Assembly (NCBI RefSeq): GCF_017565645.3 | Contig: NZ_CP086136.1 | Span: forward strand, 6,059,501 to 6,123,500 | Direction of reading: 5' to 3' | Source of the DNA: Bradyrhizobium barranii subsp. barranii | GTDB lineage: Bacteria > Pseudomonadota > Alphaproteobacteria > Rhizobiales > Xanthobacteraceae | DNA length: 64,000 bases | Shown here: in pieces, positions 50,112-59,276 of the stretch | How positions within the stretch are numbered: the stretch's first letter is position 1 | Layout: the number at the start of each line of letters is the position of its first letter | Translations under genes and position numbers: made by a program | The notes under the pieces: generated by a model | What the model was told of the DNA's origin: nothing | What the model saw: the letters and a program-made list of their open reading frames with translations, nothing else | Database searches by the model: none

Positions 50112-51701
50112 TCACTTCGCGGGCGAGGTCTCGTCGACCCAGAGGTCTTCGACGTTCTGATGGGTCAGCTCCGTCGCATTGAGCTGAACGCCCTTGAGCC
50201 ACGGCTGCACCGCCATGACCGCCTTGTTGTAGTTGAAGAACCAGACCGGCGCTTCCTCATAGAGCAGCGCATTGGCCTTCTGCAGCAGCTCGGTGCGCTT
50301 TGCGGGATCGTCGGTCTGCCCTGCCGCATCGATCAGCTTGTCGAAATCGGCATTCTTGTAGTTCATGTAGTTGCAGGCCGGCTGCGGCGTCGAGGAGTGG
50401 AAGCATTTGAGCGCGGCCTGGGGATCCGGGCCGGTCGCCTGGGAATAGATGAAGGCCTGATAGTCGCCGCTGCGCACCACCTCGGCCAGCACCGCGGTCT
50501 CGACCTGCTTGACCTTCGCCTTGATGCCGACCTTGTCCAGCATCGGGATCACGGCGGAGACGATCGGCAAGCCCCAGCTTTCATTCTGGCTGGTGGTCCA
50601 TTCGAATTCGAAGCCCTGGGGATAGCCGGCCTCCGCGAGCAGCTGCTTGGCCTTGGCGGGATCGTAGGGGTAAGGCTTCATCGCCTTGTCGTAGGCTGGA
50701 GATGTCAACGGCAGCCAGCTGGTGGCGCGATAGGCTTTGCCCTTGACCAGCTTGTTGATGATCAGGTCGGTATCGATCGCGTAATTGATCGCCTGCCGGA
50801 CGCGCTTGTCGGTGAACGGCTTGAACGAGGGATTCATGCCCATATAGCGCGTGAAGACCTCGGCGACCTCGACGATGGTGCCCTTGAGGTCGGCGTCGGA
50901 CTGATAGGCGACGTATTGCGCAGGTCCCAGCACCGAGGTGTCGATCTCCTTGTTGCGGAAGGCGACATCGCGCGCTGCGGCCTCGGCCATGATCGACACG
51001 ATGACCTTGTCGGCGTAGGGCTTGCCGGTCTTGTAGAACCGGTCCCACCGCTCCAGGACGATGCGCGATCCCGGCACGTGCTCGACGAATTTGAACGGCC
51101 CGAGACCAATCGGCTTCTGGATGAAGCTCTCCTTGGCGGCCTCGTCGGCGGGATAGATCGAGGTGAGCGCTGTGAAGAAGTAGAATCCTGGATCGACTTT
51201 CTCGGTCAGCTTCATCTCGAGGGTGAAGTCGTCGATCTTCTTCAGGCCGGAGATCTCCTTGGCCTGACCCTTCTCGACCGCGGCCGCGCCCTCGATCACC
51301 CGGACAAAGCGCGCGCCGGGATAGGCCTTGGTGCCGTCCATGATGCGGTTGTAGGACCAGATGACGTCGTCGGCCGTCATCTTGCGGCCGTTGTGGAAAT
51401 AGGCGTCGTCGCGCAGCTTGAAGGTGTGAACGAGACCGCCGCCCGAGACCACGTCCTCCTTGGCGAGCTCCAGAACCGGCTTGCCCTCCGCGGAATTCCA
51501 GATGTAGAGCGACCGGTGCAGCGCCTTGGCGTAGATCTCGTCCTGGGCGCGCTGTGTGGTGTGAATGTCGAGGCTCGTGAAACTCGAACCGTAGGGCGCC
51601 GTCATGCGGATGGTTCCGCCCTTGCGCGGCGCCTGGGCCTCCGCCGAGGTGGCGAGCGCCAGCCCCAAACCAGCGACGATCGCGATCATCCTGAACATCA
51701 T
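50112..51701 (-). CDS. ABC transporter peptide/solute-binding protein (DppA/OppA-like)
   Basis: A 529-residue SBP_bac_5 family protein. The signal peptide (FRMIAIVAGLGLALATSAEA) precedes GGTIRMTAPYGSSFTSLDIH, VHTFKLRDDAYFHNGRKMTADDVIWSY and the hinge RQAINYAIDTDLIINKLVKG. It is the first gene of the importer operon, upstream of DppB-C-D-F. The ATG pair at 51699-51701 follows GGGGGACAC. Ligands may be peptides or other substrates of this family. Confidence 0.9.
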   Translation of the reverse strand: MMFRMIAIVAGLGLALATSAEAQAPRKGGTIRMTAPYGSSFTSLDIHTTQRAQDEIYAKALHRSLYIWNSAEGKPVLELAKEDVVSGGGLVHTFKLRDDAYFHNGRKMTADDVIWSYNRIMDGTKAYPGARFVRVIEGAAAVEKGQAKEISGLKKIDDFTLEMKLTEKVDPGFYFFTALTSIYPADEAAKESFIQKPIGLGPFKFVEHVPGSRIVLERWDRFYKTGKPYADKVIVSIMAEAAARDVAFRNKEIDTSVLGPAQYVAYQSDADLKGTIVEVAEVFTRYMGMNPSFKPFTDKRVRQAINYAIDTDLIINKLVKGKAYRATSWLPLTSPAYDKAMKPYPYDPAKAKQLLAEAGYPQGFEFEWTTSQNESWGLPIVSAVIPMLDKVGIKAKVKQVETAVLAEVVRSGDYQAFIYSQATGPDPQAALKCFHSSTPQPACNYMNYKNADFDKLIDAAGQTDDPAKRTELLQKANALLYEEAPVWFFNYNKAVMAVQPWLKGVQLNATELTHQNVEDLWVDETSPAK

Positions 51702-51957
51702 GTGTCCCCCAACAACGCAGGCATTCCGATCAGGGATTTGATCATTCGTAGCCCGTCGAACGCAAGCTTCGTTTTGATGGCGACGGGTTCCGGAACGCAG
51801 CGCTCGCGAGACCCTCGGAGGCCGGATTGCGTCCCAAGCGGTGCAAGCCGCCGATTGACGCGGTGCGTCATCGAACGACCGGGACCAGTGAACATTTTTC
51901 GCGATCAACGCGACCAAGCTCAGGATCGTTATCTGAGCCCCAGGGATCGCGGAAAAA

Positions 51958-52833
51958 ATGAATCGCCGAACGCTAGGTATCTTGCTCGCGGGCGGACTGC
52001 TCGCCGCCACGGCCGTGCTGGCAAGCCCGGTCGCGGCCAGCCTCGGCCGGTACAGCGAGGCGGACAGCATCCGGTTCAGCTGGAGTCGCACCACCGGCGT
52101 GAACGACTATCTTGACGAGACGTGGTGGGCGGTCCGGGGCCATGACACTCCGGATAATTTCGTCGAACGACTGCTCGGCATCCCCGTCAGAGCGGTCGCA
52201 CGGGGCGCAGGTGCGGGTTTCGAAGCCAGGGTTTCCCAGGGCACCGGTCTGCCACTGCCCGAAAGCTGGAGCATCGCTACGGCGAAGAATTCGCCGTTCA
52301 TCGCGTCAGTCTACGCCGAGACCCCGCGCGATCTCACGGCTGTGCTCGGCTTCTATCGCGCCGAGCTCGGCAAGCGTGGCTGGATCGAGACGGTGGTCGA
52401 ACCGGACCGGGCCGTGATCACCTTCACGACGGCCCGTGGACCGGTCCTGGTCCGGCTTTCCCGTCAGGACGACAGGACAATCGCCGAACTTTCGCTGCGC
52501 AAGCCGGGTATCGCGAATGCCGGCCTCCTGCCGAGGCCGAGGCAGGCAAAGCTGATGCTCGGCAACAAGTCGGACGAGGCGGCGGTCATCACCGTCGCCG
52601 ACCAGACCGTCAAGCTGGCGGCGCACGCCGGCGAGAAACTGGCGCACTCCGACTCCGCCGCAGCCGAAATACCGGACAGCCAAAAGATCGATCTGCCGCC
52701 CGGCAAGTACAAGGTCACCCTTAAGGTCGAGGGCGGCACGGTCCAGATCCGGGAGTTCGAGGTCGCGGCCAACGAGACCTGGGGTCTGCTGGCCGGCACG
52801 GACGGCGTCCTGCTGCCGATGCGCCTTTATTGA
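51958..52833 (+). CDS. Secreted protein of unknown function
   Basis: A 291-residue protein with a signal peptide (NRRTLGILLAGGLLAATAVLASPVAA). The middle has a FYRAELGKRGWIETVVEPDRAVITF segment of the kind found in secreted beta/alpha domains of unknown role. The end has LPPGKYKVTLKVEGGTVQIREFEVAANETWGLLAG, which reads like an immunoglobulin-like or PEGA-type strand pair. It is divergent from the peptide-binding protein gene and convergent with mtnK. No family is recognised. Confidence 0.7.
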   Translation: MNRRTLGILLAGGLLAATAVLASPVAASLGRYSEADSIRFSWSRTTGVNDYLDETWWAVRGHDTPDNFVERLLGIPVRAVARGAGAGFEARVSQGTGLPLPESWSIATAKNSPFIASVYAETPRDLTAVLGFYRAELGKRGWIETVVEPDRAVITFTTARGPVLVRLSRQDDRTIAELSLRKPGIANAGLLPRPRQAKLMLGNKSDEAAVITVADQTVKLAAHAGEKLAHSDSAAAEIPDSQKIDLPPGKYKVTLKVEGGTVQIREFEVAANETWGLLAGTDGVLLPMRLY

Positions 52834-52846
52834 AGCGCATCGGCCT

Positions 52847-54133
52847 CTAGCCGTTCGCAAACTCCGGCTGCCAATCGCGCAGTTTTCGCGCGGCGCCTGT
52901 GATGTCAGCAATCGTCCGAAATGCTCCCGTCTCCACCATCATCGCCCGCGCGAGCCGCACGGCGCGGGCCTCGCTGATCGCGCGCTTCTTCGGGTCCTCG
53001 ATCAGCTCGAAGTCGATGTTGTGGGCCAGGCCGAAGATACGGCGGAGGGTTTTGGCGGCGGCGAAGCCGACGGTGTCGGCGAACAGCCGCTGCATGTAAG
53101 CCTGCCGCTCGGCTTCCAGGCATGCGGCGCCCTTCTCGCCGGCGAAGAGCGAGGCCGGATAGGCGTCGCCGGCGCCGCCAGCGCGCCAGAGATCGAGGAA
53201 CTTGCGGGCGAACTCGTTCCAGACCTTATCGACCGTCTCCAGCACCCAGCTTTCGAACGCCTGCCGTTCACCCGGCGTACGCTCGTGGCCGGCGGAGGCA
53301 AAATAGGCCATCAGGAGGTTCGCGAGCACGGCGCCGACGTCGAATCCCATCGGGCCGTAGAACGCGAATTCGGGATCGATCACCCGCGTCTGGCTCTCCG
53401 TCACCATGATCGATCCGGTGTGGAGATCGCCGTGGAGCAGCGCCTCGGGGCTTGCCATGAACTTCAGCTTCAGCCGGGAGATCGCGACATGCAGCTCCAT
53501 GTCATCGCGCAGCTCTGCGGCCAGGCCGTCGAGATAAGGCGCGGTCCACCGGTTCTGCTCGGCAATCCGGTAGGGATCGGTGAAGATCAGATCCTCGGTG
53601 ATCTTGCACAGCGCGTGGTTGCCGGCAAAGGCGGCGATGCCCTGCTTCTTCTCGGCCGCCGACAGCGCGAGGTCGGAGGTGAAGAACAGGGTGCGCGCCA
53701 TGAAGGTGGTGATGTCGTCCACGAAACCGGGATATTGCGTTGCGGCGACCATCCCCTTGCGCATGATGATGTGGGGCTCGAGCAGCTCCATTACCGTCAG
53801 CGCCAGCGTCTCGTTGTGGTGCAGCAGGGCCGGCACGAGTCCGGGCGCGAGCTGGGCCTGCTTCGACAAGGCGAGATATTCGTAATGGGCCCGCGACAGC
53901 GGCAGCGGCCAGCTCTCGCCGACGAGGCGGACATAGGGCAGCGCCTGCTTCACGGCGACGCCGCCGCGCGCGCCCTTGACGATGAAGACGAGATTGAGAT
54001 TGCCGTCGCCGACCTCGGTGATGCCCCAGGCGGCCGGCTCGCCGCCGATGAGTGCCTTCAGGTCGGGAATGCCCGCGAGATGGTCCCGCAAGGCCGCCTC
54101 ATGCAGAATCCGGTAGTCCCCCGCGTCGGTCAT
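52847..54133 (-). CDS. mtnK: S-methyl-5-thioribose kinase
   Basis: A 428-residue protein of the aminoglycoside/choline kinase-like fold. Key segments are GDGNLNLVFIV (nucleotide loop), the catalytic LLHGDLHTGSIMV with the DLH aspartate, and VIDPEFAFYGPMGFDVGAVLANLL with the metal-binding aspartate. MtnK phosphorylates methylthioribose in methionine salvage. No mtnA or other salvage genes are within the window, so here it is isolated. Length is standard. Confidence 0.93.
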   Translation of the reverse strand: MTDAGDYRILHEAALRDHLAGIPDLKALIGGEPAAWGITEVGDGNLNLVFIVKGARGGVAVKQALPYVRLVGESWPLPLSRAHYEYLALSKQAQLAPGLVPALLHHNETLALTVMELLEPHIIMRKGMVAATQYPGFVDDITTFMARTLFFTSDLALSAAEKKQGIAAFAGNHALCKITEDLIFTDPYRIAEQNRWTAPYLDGLAAELRDDMELHVAISRLKLKFMASPEALLHGDLHTGSIMVTESQTRVIDPEFAFYGPMGFDVGAVLANLLMAYFASAGHERTPGERQAFESWVLETVDKVWNEFARKFLDLWRAGGAGDAYPASLFAGEKGAACLEAERQAYMQRLFADTVGFAAAKTLRRIFGLAHNIDFELIEDPKKRAISEARAVRLARAMMVETGAFRTIADITGAARKLRDWQPEFANG

Positions 54134-54222
54134 GACGATCCCACCCCATGATATTTGAGCACGATCTTATCGGAAAACCGCTTCGCATTTTTCCGGATCA
54201 TGCTCTTGGCATGGCCGGATCG

Positions 54223-54570
54223 TTACTCCCGCTCCAGGAAGCTCGAGCCGATCTCGGCCTTTCTTTTGATGGGATCGTAATCACAATAGACGCTGTCCGC
54301 CACCAGCGTGTAGCTGGCGCTGACGGTGTATTTGTCCAGCTTGACCGAGTTCAGGCCGATCACCGAGGTGCTCTTGCCCCCGTTCCATCGAAACGGCGTC
54401 GAGCTCTTGGCCTGCTCGCAGGCCATCACGGCTTCGTTGAAGACAGAGCCCTCGACGAACGCCTTCAGCGTTCGGACCTGCACGGCCATCTTCCACTCGA
54501 AATAGCCGATGGCGCCAAGGCCGGCGACGATCAGCACCAGAAGCGCGATGACGATCCGCTGAAAAGTCAT
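54223..54570 (-). CDS. Single-helix membrane-anchored unknown protein
   Basis: A 115-residue protein with an N-terminal helix (TFQRIVIALLVLIVAGLGAIGYF) and a mature domain with VFNEAVMACEQAKSS and SVYCDYDPIKRKAE. The start at 54570 has GGGGGAAACGA upstream; ATG 54600 is less likely. Two cysteines could pair in the periplasm. No family is recognised. It follows DUF1467 in the same orientation after 36 bp and may be part of the mce unit. Confidence 0.65.
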   Translation of the reverse strand: MTFQRIVIALLVLIVAGLGAIGYFEWKMAVQVRTLKAFVEGSVFNEAVMACEQAKSSTPFRWNGGKSTSVIGLNSVKLDKYTVSASYTLVADSVYCDYDPIKRKAEIGSSFLERE

Positions 54571-54606
54571 TCGTTTCCCCCAAAGCAATATTGTCGGCAA
54601 AAACGT

Positions 54607-54882
54607 CTAGAACGGCATTCCCATCAATTTGGACAAGCGCTCGATCGAAAGATAGCCGGCATGATAGGCGGCGATGCCGATCCCGTAGATGATCGCCGAG
54701 ATGATCGTGGTCCAGATCAGCTTGCCTCTCATCCGCGTCAGAACCGGTGCGCCGGGGTCGGTGCCGGGCGCGCCGACGCCGTCCTCGTGCTGGCTGCGCA
54801 CGCCGAACGGCAGCGTCAGGAACAGCGCGATCCACCAGATGACGAAGTAGATCGCAAGCGCGGTCGATATCTGGATGGCCAT
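54607..54882 (-). CDS. DUF1467 family membrane protein
   Basis: A 91-residue two-helix protein: STALAIYFVIWWIALFLTLPFGVRSQHEDG, a Pro/Gly linker, then KLIWTTIISAIIYGIGIAAYHAGYL. This is the DUF1467 pattern, a short alphaproteobacterial family found near proS, mce and rnj. It starts 11 bp after the mce stop. Function unknown. Confidence 0.88.
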   Translation of the reverse strand: MAIQISTALAIYFVIWWIALFLTLPFGVRSQHEDGVGAPGTDPGAPVLTRMRGKLIWTTIISAIIYGIGIAAYHAGYLSIERLSKLMGMPF

Positions 54883-54893
54883 GATCCGGCGCC

Positions 54894-55298
54894 CTACGCC
54901 TGCTCGATTTCGACCAGCGCCCCGGAAAAGTCCTTCGGGTGCAGGAACAGCACCGGCTTGCCGTGGGCGCCGATCTTCGGCACGCCGTCGCCGAGCACCC
55001 GCGCGCCCTCCTTCACCAGCGTATCGCGCGAGGCGATGATGTCGACGACCTCGTAGCAGATATGGTGGATGCCGCCGTCGGCATTGCGCTCGAGGAACTT
55101 TGCGATCGGCGAGGCCTCGCCGAGCGGCTCGATGAACTCGATCTTGGTATTGGGCAGCGTCGCGAACACGGTGGTGACGCCATGCTCGGGCAGCGCGACC
55201 GCCTCCGAGATCTGCGCCCCGAACGCCGCGCCATAGATCTTCGCGGACTTGACGGCGTCCTTGGTCGCGATCGCGACGTGGTTGAGGCGACCCAGCAT
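54894..55298 (-). CDS. mce: Methylmalonyl-CoA epimerase
   Basis: A 134-residue VOC-fold protein: MLGRLNHVAIATKDAVKSAKIYGAAFGAQISEAVALPEHGVTTVFA, IEFIEPLGEASPIAKFLE, GGIHHICYEVVDI and KPVLFLHPKDFSGALVEIEQ. The metal ligands HVA, GGIHH and ALVEIE are all present, as in epimerases that interconvert 2R and 2S methylmalonyl-CoA. It lies 41 bp after rnj and before DUF1467, the usual alphaproteobacterial order. Confidence 0.94.
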   Translation of the reverse strand: MLGRLNHVAIATKDAVKSAKIYGAAFGAQISEAVALPEHGVTTVFATLPNTKIEFIEPLGEASPIAKFLERNADGGIHHICYEVVDIIASRDTLVKEGARVLGDGVPKIGAHGKPVLFLHPKDFSGALVEIEQA

Positions 55299-55339
55299 GT
55301 TTCTTCTCCCTCAGCGCATGATCCGAAGACCATGCTCAA

Positions 55340-57010
55340 CTACACCGTCAGGACGTGTACCAGACAGGGGGGCTTTTTGCCCCAATGTTCGTTGATGACG
55401 GCCCGGACAGCGCGTCGCACCGACTCAGCCAGGGCATCCGCATCGCGGCGGCGGGCCTTCGGCAGGCCCTCGATGGTGGAGACCACGGCATCGAAGACGA
55501 GGTCGTCGAAGGGCTCGCCGTCCCGGTTCTTCTCGGGAATGCCGACGAGATCGACCTCGGGATCGTCGGCAAGCTCGCCCTGCTCCGTCATCGCGACCGC
55601 GACGAAGGCGCAGCCGGAGAAAGCCATGCGGCGGCGCTCGACCACGGCGCGGGACTTGGAGTCCTCCAAGATCGTGCCGTCCTTGTAGATCCGGCCGGAG
55701 GGCACCTCGCCGATGATGCCGGGATCACCCGGGCCGAGCTTGATCAGGTCGCCGTTGCGAACGACCAGGACGCGCGGCACGCCGGCGGCGCGCGCGAGCT
55801 TGGCATGCTCGTTCAGGTGCAGCGCCTCGCCATGGACGGGGATCAGGAGCTGCGGCTTGGTCCAGGCGATCATGTCGCGCAATTCGTCGCGGCGGGGATG
55901 GCCGGAGACGTGGACCAGATGGTCGCGGTCGGTAAGGACCTCGACGCCCTGCAGCACCAGATTGTTGATGATCGAGCCGACGGCCTTCTCGTTGCCCGGG
56001 ATGGTGCGCGAGGAGAAGATCACGCTGTCGCCGCGGTTGAGCGTGATCTCGGGATGGTCGTCATTGGCGATGCGCGCCAGCGCCGCGCGCGGCTCGCCCT
56101 GGCTGCCGGTGCACAGCGCCAGCACCTTGTCCTGCGGAAGATGGCCGTAGACCTCGGGCGAGCGGAAATTCTGCACGCCGTCGAGATAACCGGTCTCGCG
56201 CGCGACCTGCACCACGCGCTCCATGGCGCGGCCGACCACGACGACCTCGCGATCGGCAGCCCTGGCCGCGGCGGCGACGGCCTTGATGCGCGCGACGTTG
56301 GAGGCGAAGGTCGTCACCGCGACGCGGCCCTTGGCGGCCTTGACCAGATCGATGATGGTTCGCGCGACCTCGGCTTCCGAGGGCGAGCGGCCGTCACGCA
56401 CGGCGTTGGTGGAATCGCCGATCAGGGCGAGCACGCCCTCCTCGCCGAGTTCGCGCAGCCGCTTCTCGTCGGTCGGGCTCCCGAGCGTCGGGGTCGGGTC
56501 GATCTTCCAGTCGCCGGTGTGCAGCACCGTGCCGACGTCAGTGTGGATCGCCAGCGCGTGCGCTTCCGGGATCGAATGCGCGACGGGAATGAACTCGACG
56601 TTGAACGGGCCGATATCGACGCGGCCGCCCGACGGCACCACCGTCACGGGGATTTTCGGCGCGTTGCGCTCGGCGGCGCATTTGGCCTCGAACAGCGCCG
56701 CGCTGAACTGCGTGGCATAGATCGGGCATTTCAGCTTCGGCCAGAGGTCGATGATGGCGCCAAAATGGTCCTCATGGGCGTGGGTGAGCACTAGGCCCAT
56801 CAGATTCTTGCGTTCTTTCTCCAGGAAGCTGATGTCGGGCATGATCAGGTCGATGCCCGGCAGATGCTCCTCGTCGCCGAAGGAGACGCCGAGATCGACC
56901 GCCAGCCAGGCGCGCTGCTGGCGGTTGCCGAGGCCGTAGATCGACAAATTCATGCCGATCTCGCCGACGCCGCCGAGCGGCGCAAATACCAGTTCGTCAG
57001 GCTTCGCCAT
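55340..57010 (-). CDS. rnj: Ribonuclease J
   Basis: A 556-residue metallo-beta-lactamase/beta-CASP ribonuclease. The metal site is LTHAHEDHFGAI, with GDSTNA and HVSGHPRRDEL in the beta-CASP part, and LIPVHGEALHLNEHAKLA near the end. FAPLGGVGEIGMNLSIYG is the standard start. It matures and degrades RNA in species lacking RNase E-type dominance and is common in rhizobia. The ATG at 57010 overlaps the birA stop as TGATG, so the two are translationally coupled. Confidence 0.95.
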   Translation of the reverse strand: MAKPDELVFAPLGGVGEIGMNLSIYGLGNRQQRAWLAVDLGVSFGDEEHLPGIDLIMPDISFLEKERKNLMGLVLTHAHEDHFGAIIDLWPKLKCPIYATQFSAALFEAKCAAERNAPKIPVTVVPSGGRVDIGPFNVEFIPVAHSIPEAHALAIHTDVGTVLHTGDWKIDPTPTLGSPTDEKRLRELGEEGVLALIGDSTNAVRDGRSPSEAEVARTIIDLVKAAKGRVAVTTFASNVARIKAVAAAARAADREVVVVGRAMERVVQVARETGYLDGVQNFRSPEVYGHLPQDKVLALCTGSQGEPRAALARIANDDHPEITLNRGDSVIFSSRTIPGNEKAVGSIINNLVLQGVEVLTDRDHLVHVSGHPRRDELRDMIAWTKPQLLIPVHGEALHLNEHAKLARAAGVPRVLVVRNGDLIKLGPGDPGIIGEVPSGRIYKDGTILEDSKSRAVVERRRMAFSGCAFVAVAMTEQGELADDPEVDLVGIPEKNRDGEPFDDLVFDAVVSTIEGLPKARRRDADALAESVRRAVRAVINEHWGKKPPCLVHVLTV

Positions 57011-57816
57011 CACGCAGCTCCCACGGAGGCGGCCGAGCCGAAGAACACCTCGCCGGCCGCCACCGGGAGGCGTCGGCCGTCAACGGTGCGGACGATCAGG
57101 CAGCCGGTGTCGTCGATGGTGTCGAAAATGCCTTCCAGCGTCATCGTTCCCGTGTTGATCGCGACCCGTTCGCCGAGGCCGCAGGCGCGCTCCAACCACA
57201 GCTTGCGGATCTCCGCAAAGCCGCGGCCATTGTCCCAGATGCCGAGGAACTCGACCCAGGCGTCGGACAGCGCCGAGAACAGCTCTTCCGCGCTGATCTG
57301 GACGCCGAGTGCGGCCAGCGACACGGCCGGCGTCGGCGTCCCCTCCGGCGCCGCCACGACGTTGGTGCCGATGCCGACGACGACGGCGAGACGATCGCCG
57401 ACGGCCTCGGCTTCGAGGCCAATGCCGACCAGCTTCTTGCCGCCCGCGAGGACGTCATTCGGCCATTTCAGGGCGTATCTGGGCCGCTCAGGACCAAGCC
57501 GGAGCGCGGCCTCGAGGCTGACCTTCTCCAGGGCAGCCTCTTCCGCAAGCCCCGCCGCAAACCCGATGGTGGCGGCAACCGCAGGCGCAATATCCAGCAC
57601 CTCGAGGACGCTCGCGGCGAGATTGCCCTTTGGCGCGATCCAGGCGCGCTGGCGCCGGCCACGACCGGCGGTCTGGTCGGAGGTGACGAACCACATCGGG
57701 CCGCGTTCGCCGGCCCGCGCGTGCTCGATGGCGTCGGTGTTGGTCGAGCCGGTCCGTTCGAAAGCTGCGAGCTTGTAGCCCGCCGAGAGTGCGCGAGGAC
57801 CGAGCGCGAACCCCAT
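57010..57816 (-). CDS. birA: Biotin-[acetyl-CoA carboxylase] ligase
   Basis: A 268-residue ligase without the DNA-binding domain of E. coli BirA. Features are ERTGSTNTDAIEHARAGE, TSDQTAGRGRRQRAWIAPKGNLAAS (biotin/ATP loop) and LKWPNDVLAGGKKLVGIGLE. The gene lies directly between nuoN and rnj, an order kept in many alphaproteobacteria. The start is 1 bp after the nuoN stop. Confidence 0.94.
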   Translation of the reverse strand: MGFALGPRALSAGYKLAAFERTGSTNTDAIEHARAGERGPMWFVTSDQTAGRGRRQRAWIAPKGNLAASVLEVLDIAPAVAATIGFAAGLAEEAALEKVSLEAALRLGPERPRYALKWPNDVLAGGKKLVGIGLEAEAVGDRLAVVVGIGTNVVAAPEGTPTPAVSLAALGVQISAEELFSALSDAWVEFLGIWDNGRGFAEIRKLWLERACGLGERVAINTGTMTLEGIFDTIDDTGCLIVRTVDGRRLPVAAGEVFFGSAASVGAA

Positions 57817-57817
57817 C

Positions 57818-59254
57818 CTAAAACAGCGACTTTGCCGCGGCGGAGGCGACGCTCACCACCGGGCCCGCGAACAGCGCGAAGAGGATGTTGAACAGGCCAA
57901 AGACAGCCAGCACAGTCTTCACCTCGACGCGCACCGGATCGACCTGACCGGCCGGCTCGTCGAAGTACATCGTCTTGACGATGGTCAGGTAGTAGTAGGC
58001 GCCCACGACGCTGGTCAACACGCCGATGACGGCGAGCGTGAACAGGTTCGCCTTGATGGCGGCGACGAAGACGTACCATTTGGCGAAGAAGCCGGCGAGC
58101 GGCGGGATTCCGGCGAGCGAAAACAGCAGCATCGCGAACATGAAGGCGAGCAGCGGATTGGTCCGCGACAGACCGGCGAAATCGCTGATCTTCTCGACGG
58201 CCTGGCCGTTGCGCTTCATCGCCAGAATGACCGAGAACGAGCCGAGCGTCATCGCCACATAGATCACGATGTACATCAAGACGCCCTGCGCGCCCTCGAC
58301 GGTGCCGGAGGCGAGGCCGACCAGGGCAAAGCCCATGTGGCCGATCGAGGAATAAGCCATCAGGCGCTTGATGTTGGACTGGCCGATCGCGGCGAAAGAG
58401 CCGAGCGCCATCGAGGCGATCGCCACGAACACCAGGATCTGCTGCCACTGCGAGACGATGCCGGGGAACGCGGTCAGCGTAACGCGCGTGAAAACGGCGA
58501 GCGCGGCCACCTTCGGCGCCGAGGCGAAGAAGGCGGTGACCGGCGTCGGCGCGCCCTCGTAGACGTCAGGCGTCCACATGTGGAACGGCACGGCCGAGAC
58601 CTTGAAGCAGAGGCCGGCGAGCAGGAAGACCAGGCCGAACACCAGGCCGATATTCGAGACCGTCGCGGCCGCCGCGATGCCGGTGAAGCTGACCGTGCCG
58701 GTGAAGCCGTAGACCAGCGAAGAACCGTAGAGCAGCATGCCCGAGGACAGCGCGCCGAGCACGAAGTACTTCAGGCCGGCTTCGGTCGACTTGGCGTTGT
58801 CGCGGTTCGAGGCCGCCACGACATAAAGCGCGAGCGACATCAGCTCGAGGCCGAGATAGAGCGAGATCAAGTCGCCGGCCGAGATCAGCACCATCATGCC
58901 GAGCGTCGAGAGCAGCACCAGGATCGCGTATTCGAAGATCCGGCGCGACGGGTCCGACAGGAACTCGGTCGACAGCACCAGCGTCACCGCCGAGCCGATC
59001 AGGGCCAGGATCTTCATGAAGCGGGCAAAATCGTCGACGATGAAGCTGCCGCCGAAGGTGACGTGCTTGCCCGCAGGCTGTGCGTAGACGAGCACGCCGA
59101 CCACGACCAGCAGCAGGACCGAAAGCGTCGTGACGGTCCTGGTGGTCTCCTGACCGCGATAGGCCCCCAGCATCAAGAGTGCCATGGCGCCGACCGCGAG
59201 CACAATCTCGGGCAGCACCGGCGCCAGTTGATAACCTGCAGTCTCAAAGCTCAT
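57818..59254 (-). CDS. nuoN: NADH-quinone oxidoreductase subunit N
   Basis: A 478-residue proton-pumping membrane subunit of complex I with about 14 helices. Landmarks are LGLELMSLALYVVAASNRDNAKSTEAGLKYFVLGALSSGMLLYG, the helix-7/8 region CFKVSAVPFHMWTPDVYEGAPTPVTAFFAS and MAYSSIGHMGFAL. The conserved glutamate in LELMSL and lysines in KYF and LCFKV are present. Follows nuoM by 22 bp. Confidence 0.96.
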   Translation of the reverse strand: MSFETAGYQLAPVLPEIVLAVGAMALLMLGAYRGQETTRTVTTLSVLLLVVVGVLVYAQPAGKHVTFGGSFIVDDFARFMKILALIGSAVTLVLSTEFLSDPSRRIFEYAILVLLSTLGMMVLISAGDLISLYLGLELMSLALYVVAASNRDNAKSTEAGLKYFVLGALSSGMLLYGSSLVYGFTGTVSFTGIAAAATVSNIGLVFGLVFLLAGLCFKVSAVPFHMWTPDVYEGAPTPVTAFFASAPKVAALAVFTRVTLTAFPGIVSQWQQILVFVAIASMALGSFAAIGQSNIKRLMAYSSIGHMGFALVGLASGTVEGAQGVLMYIVIYVAMTLGSFSVILAMKRNGQAVEKISDFAGLSRTNPLLAFMFAMLLFSLAGIPPLAGFFAKWYVFVAAIKANLFTLAVIGVLTSVVGAYYYLTIVKTMYFDEPAGQVDPVRVEVKTVLAVFGLFNILFALFAGPVVSVASAAAKSLF

Positions 59255-59276
59255 GGCGATATCCTGACCTGCCCGA

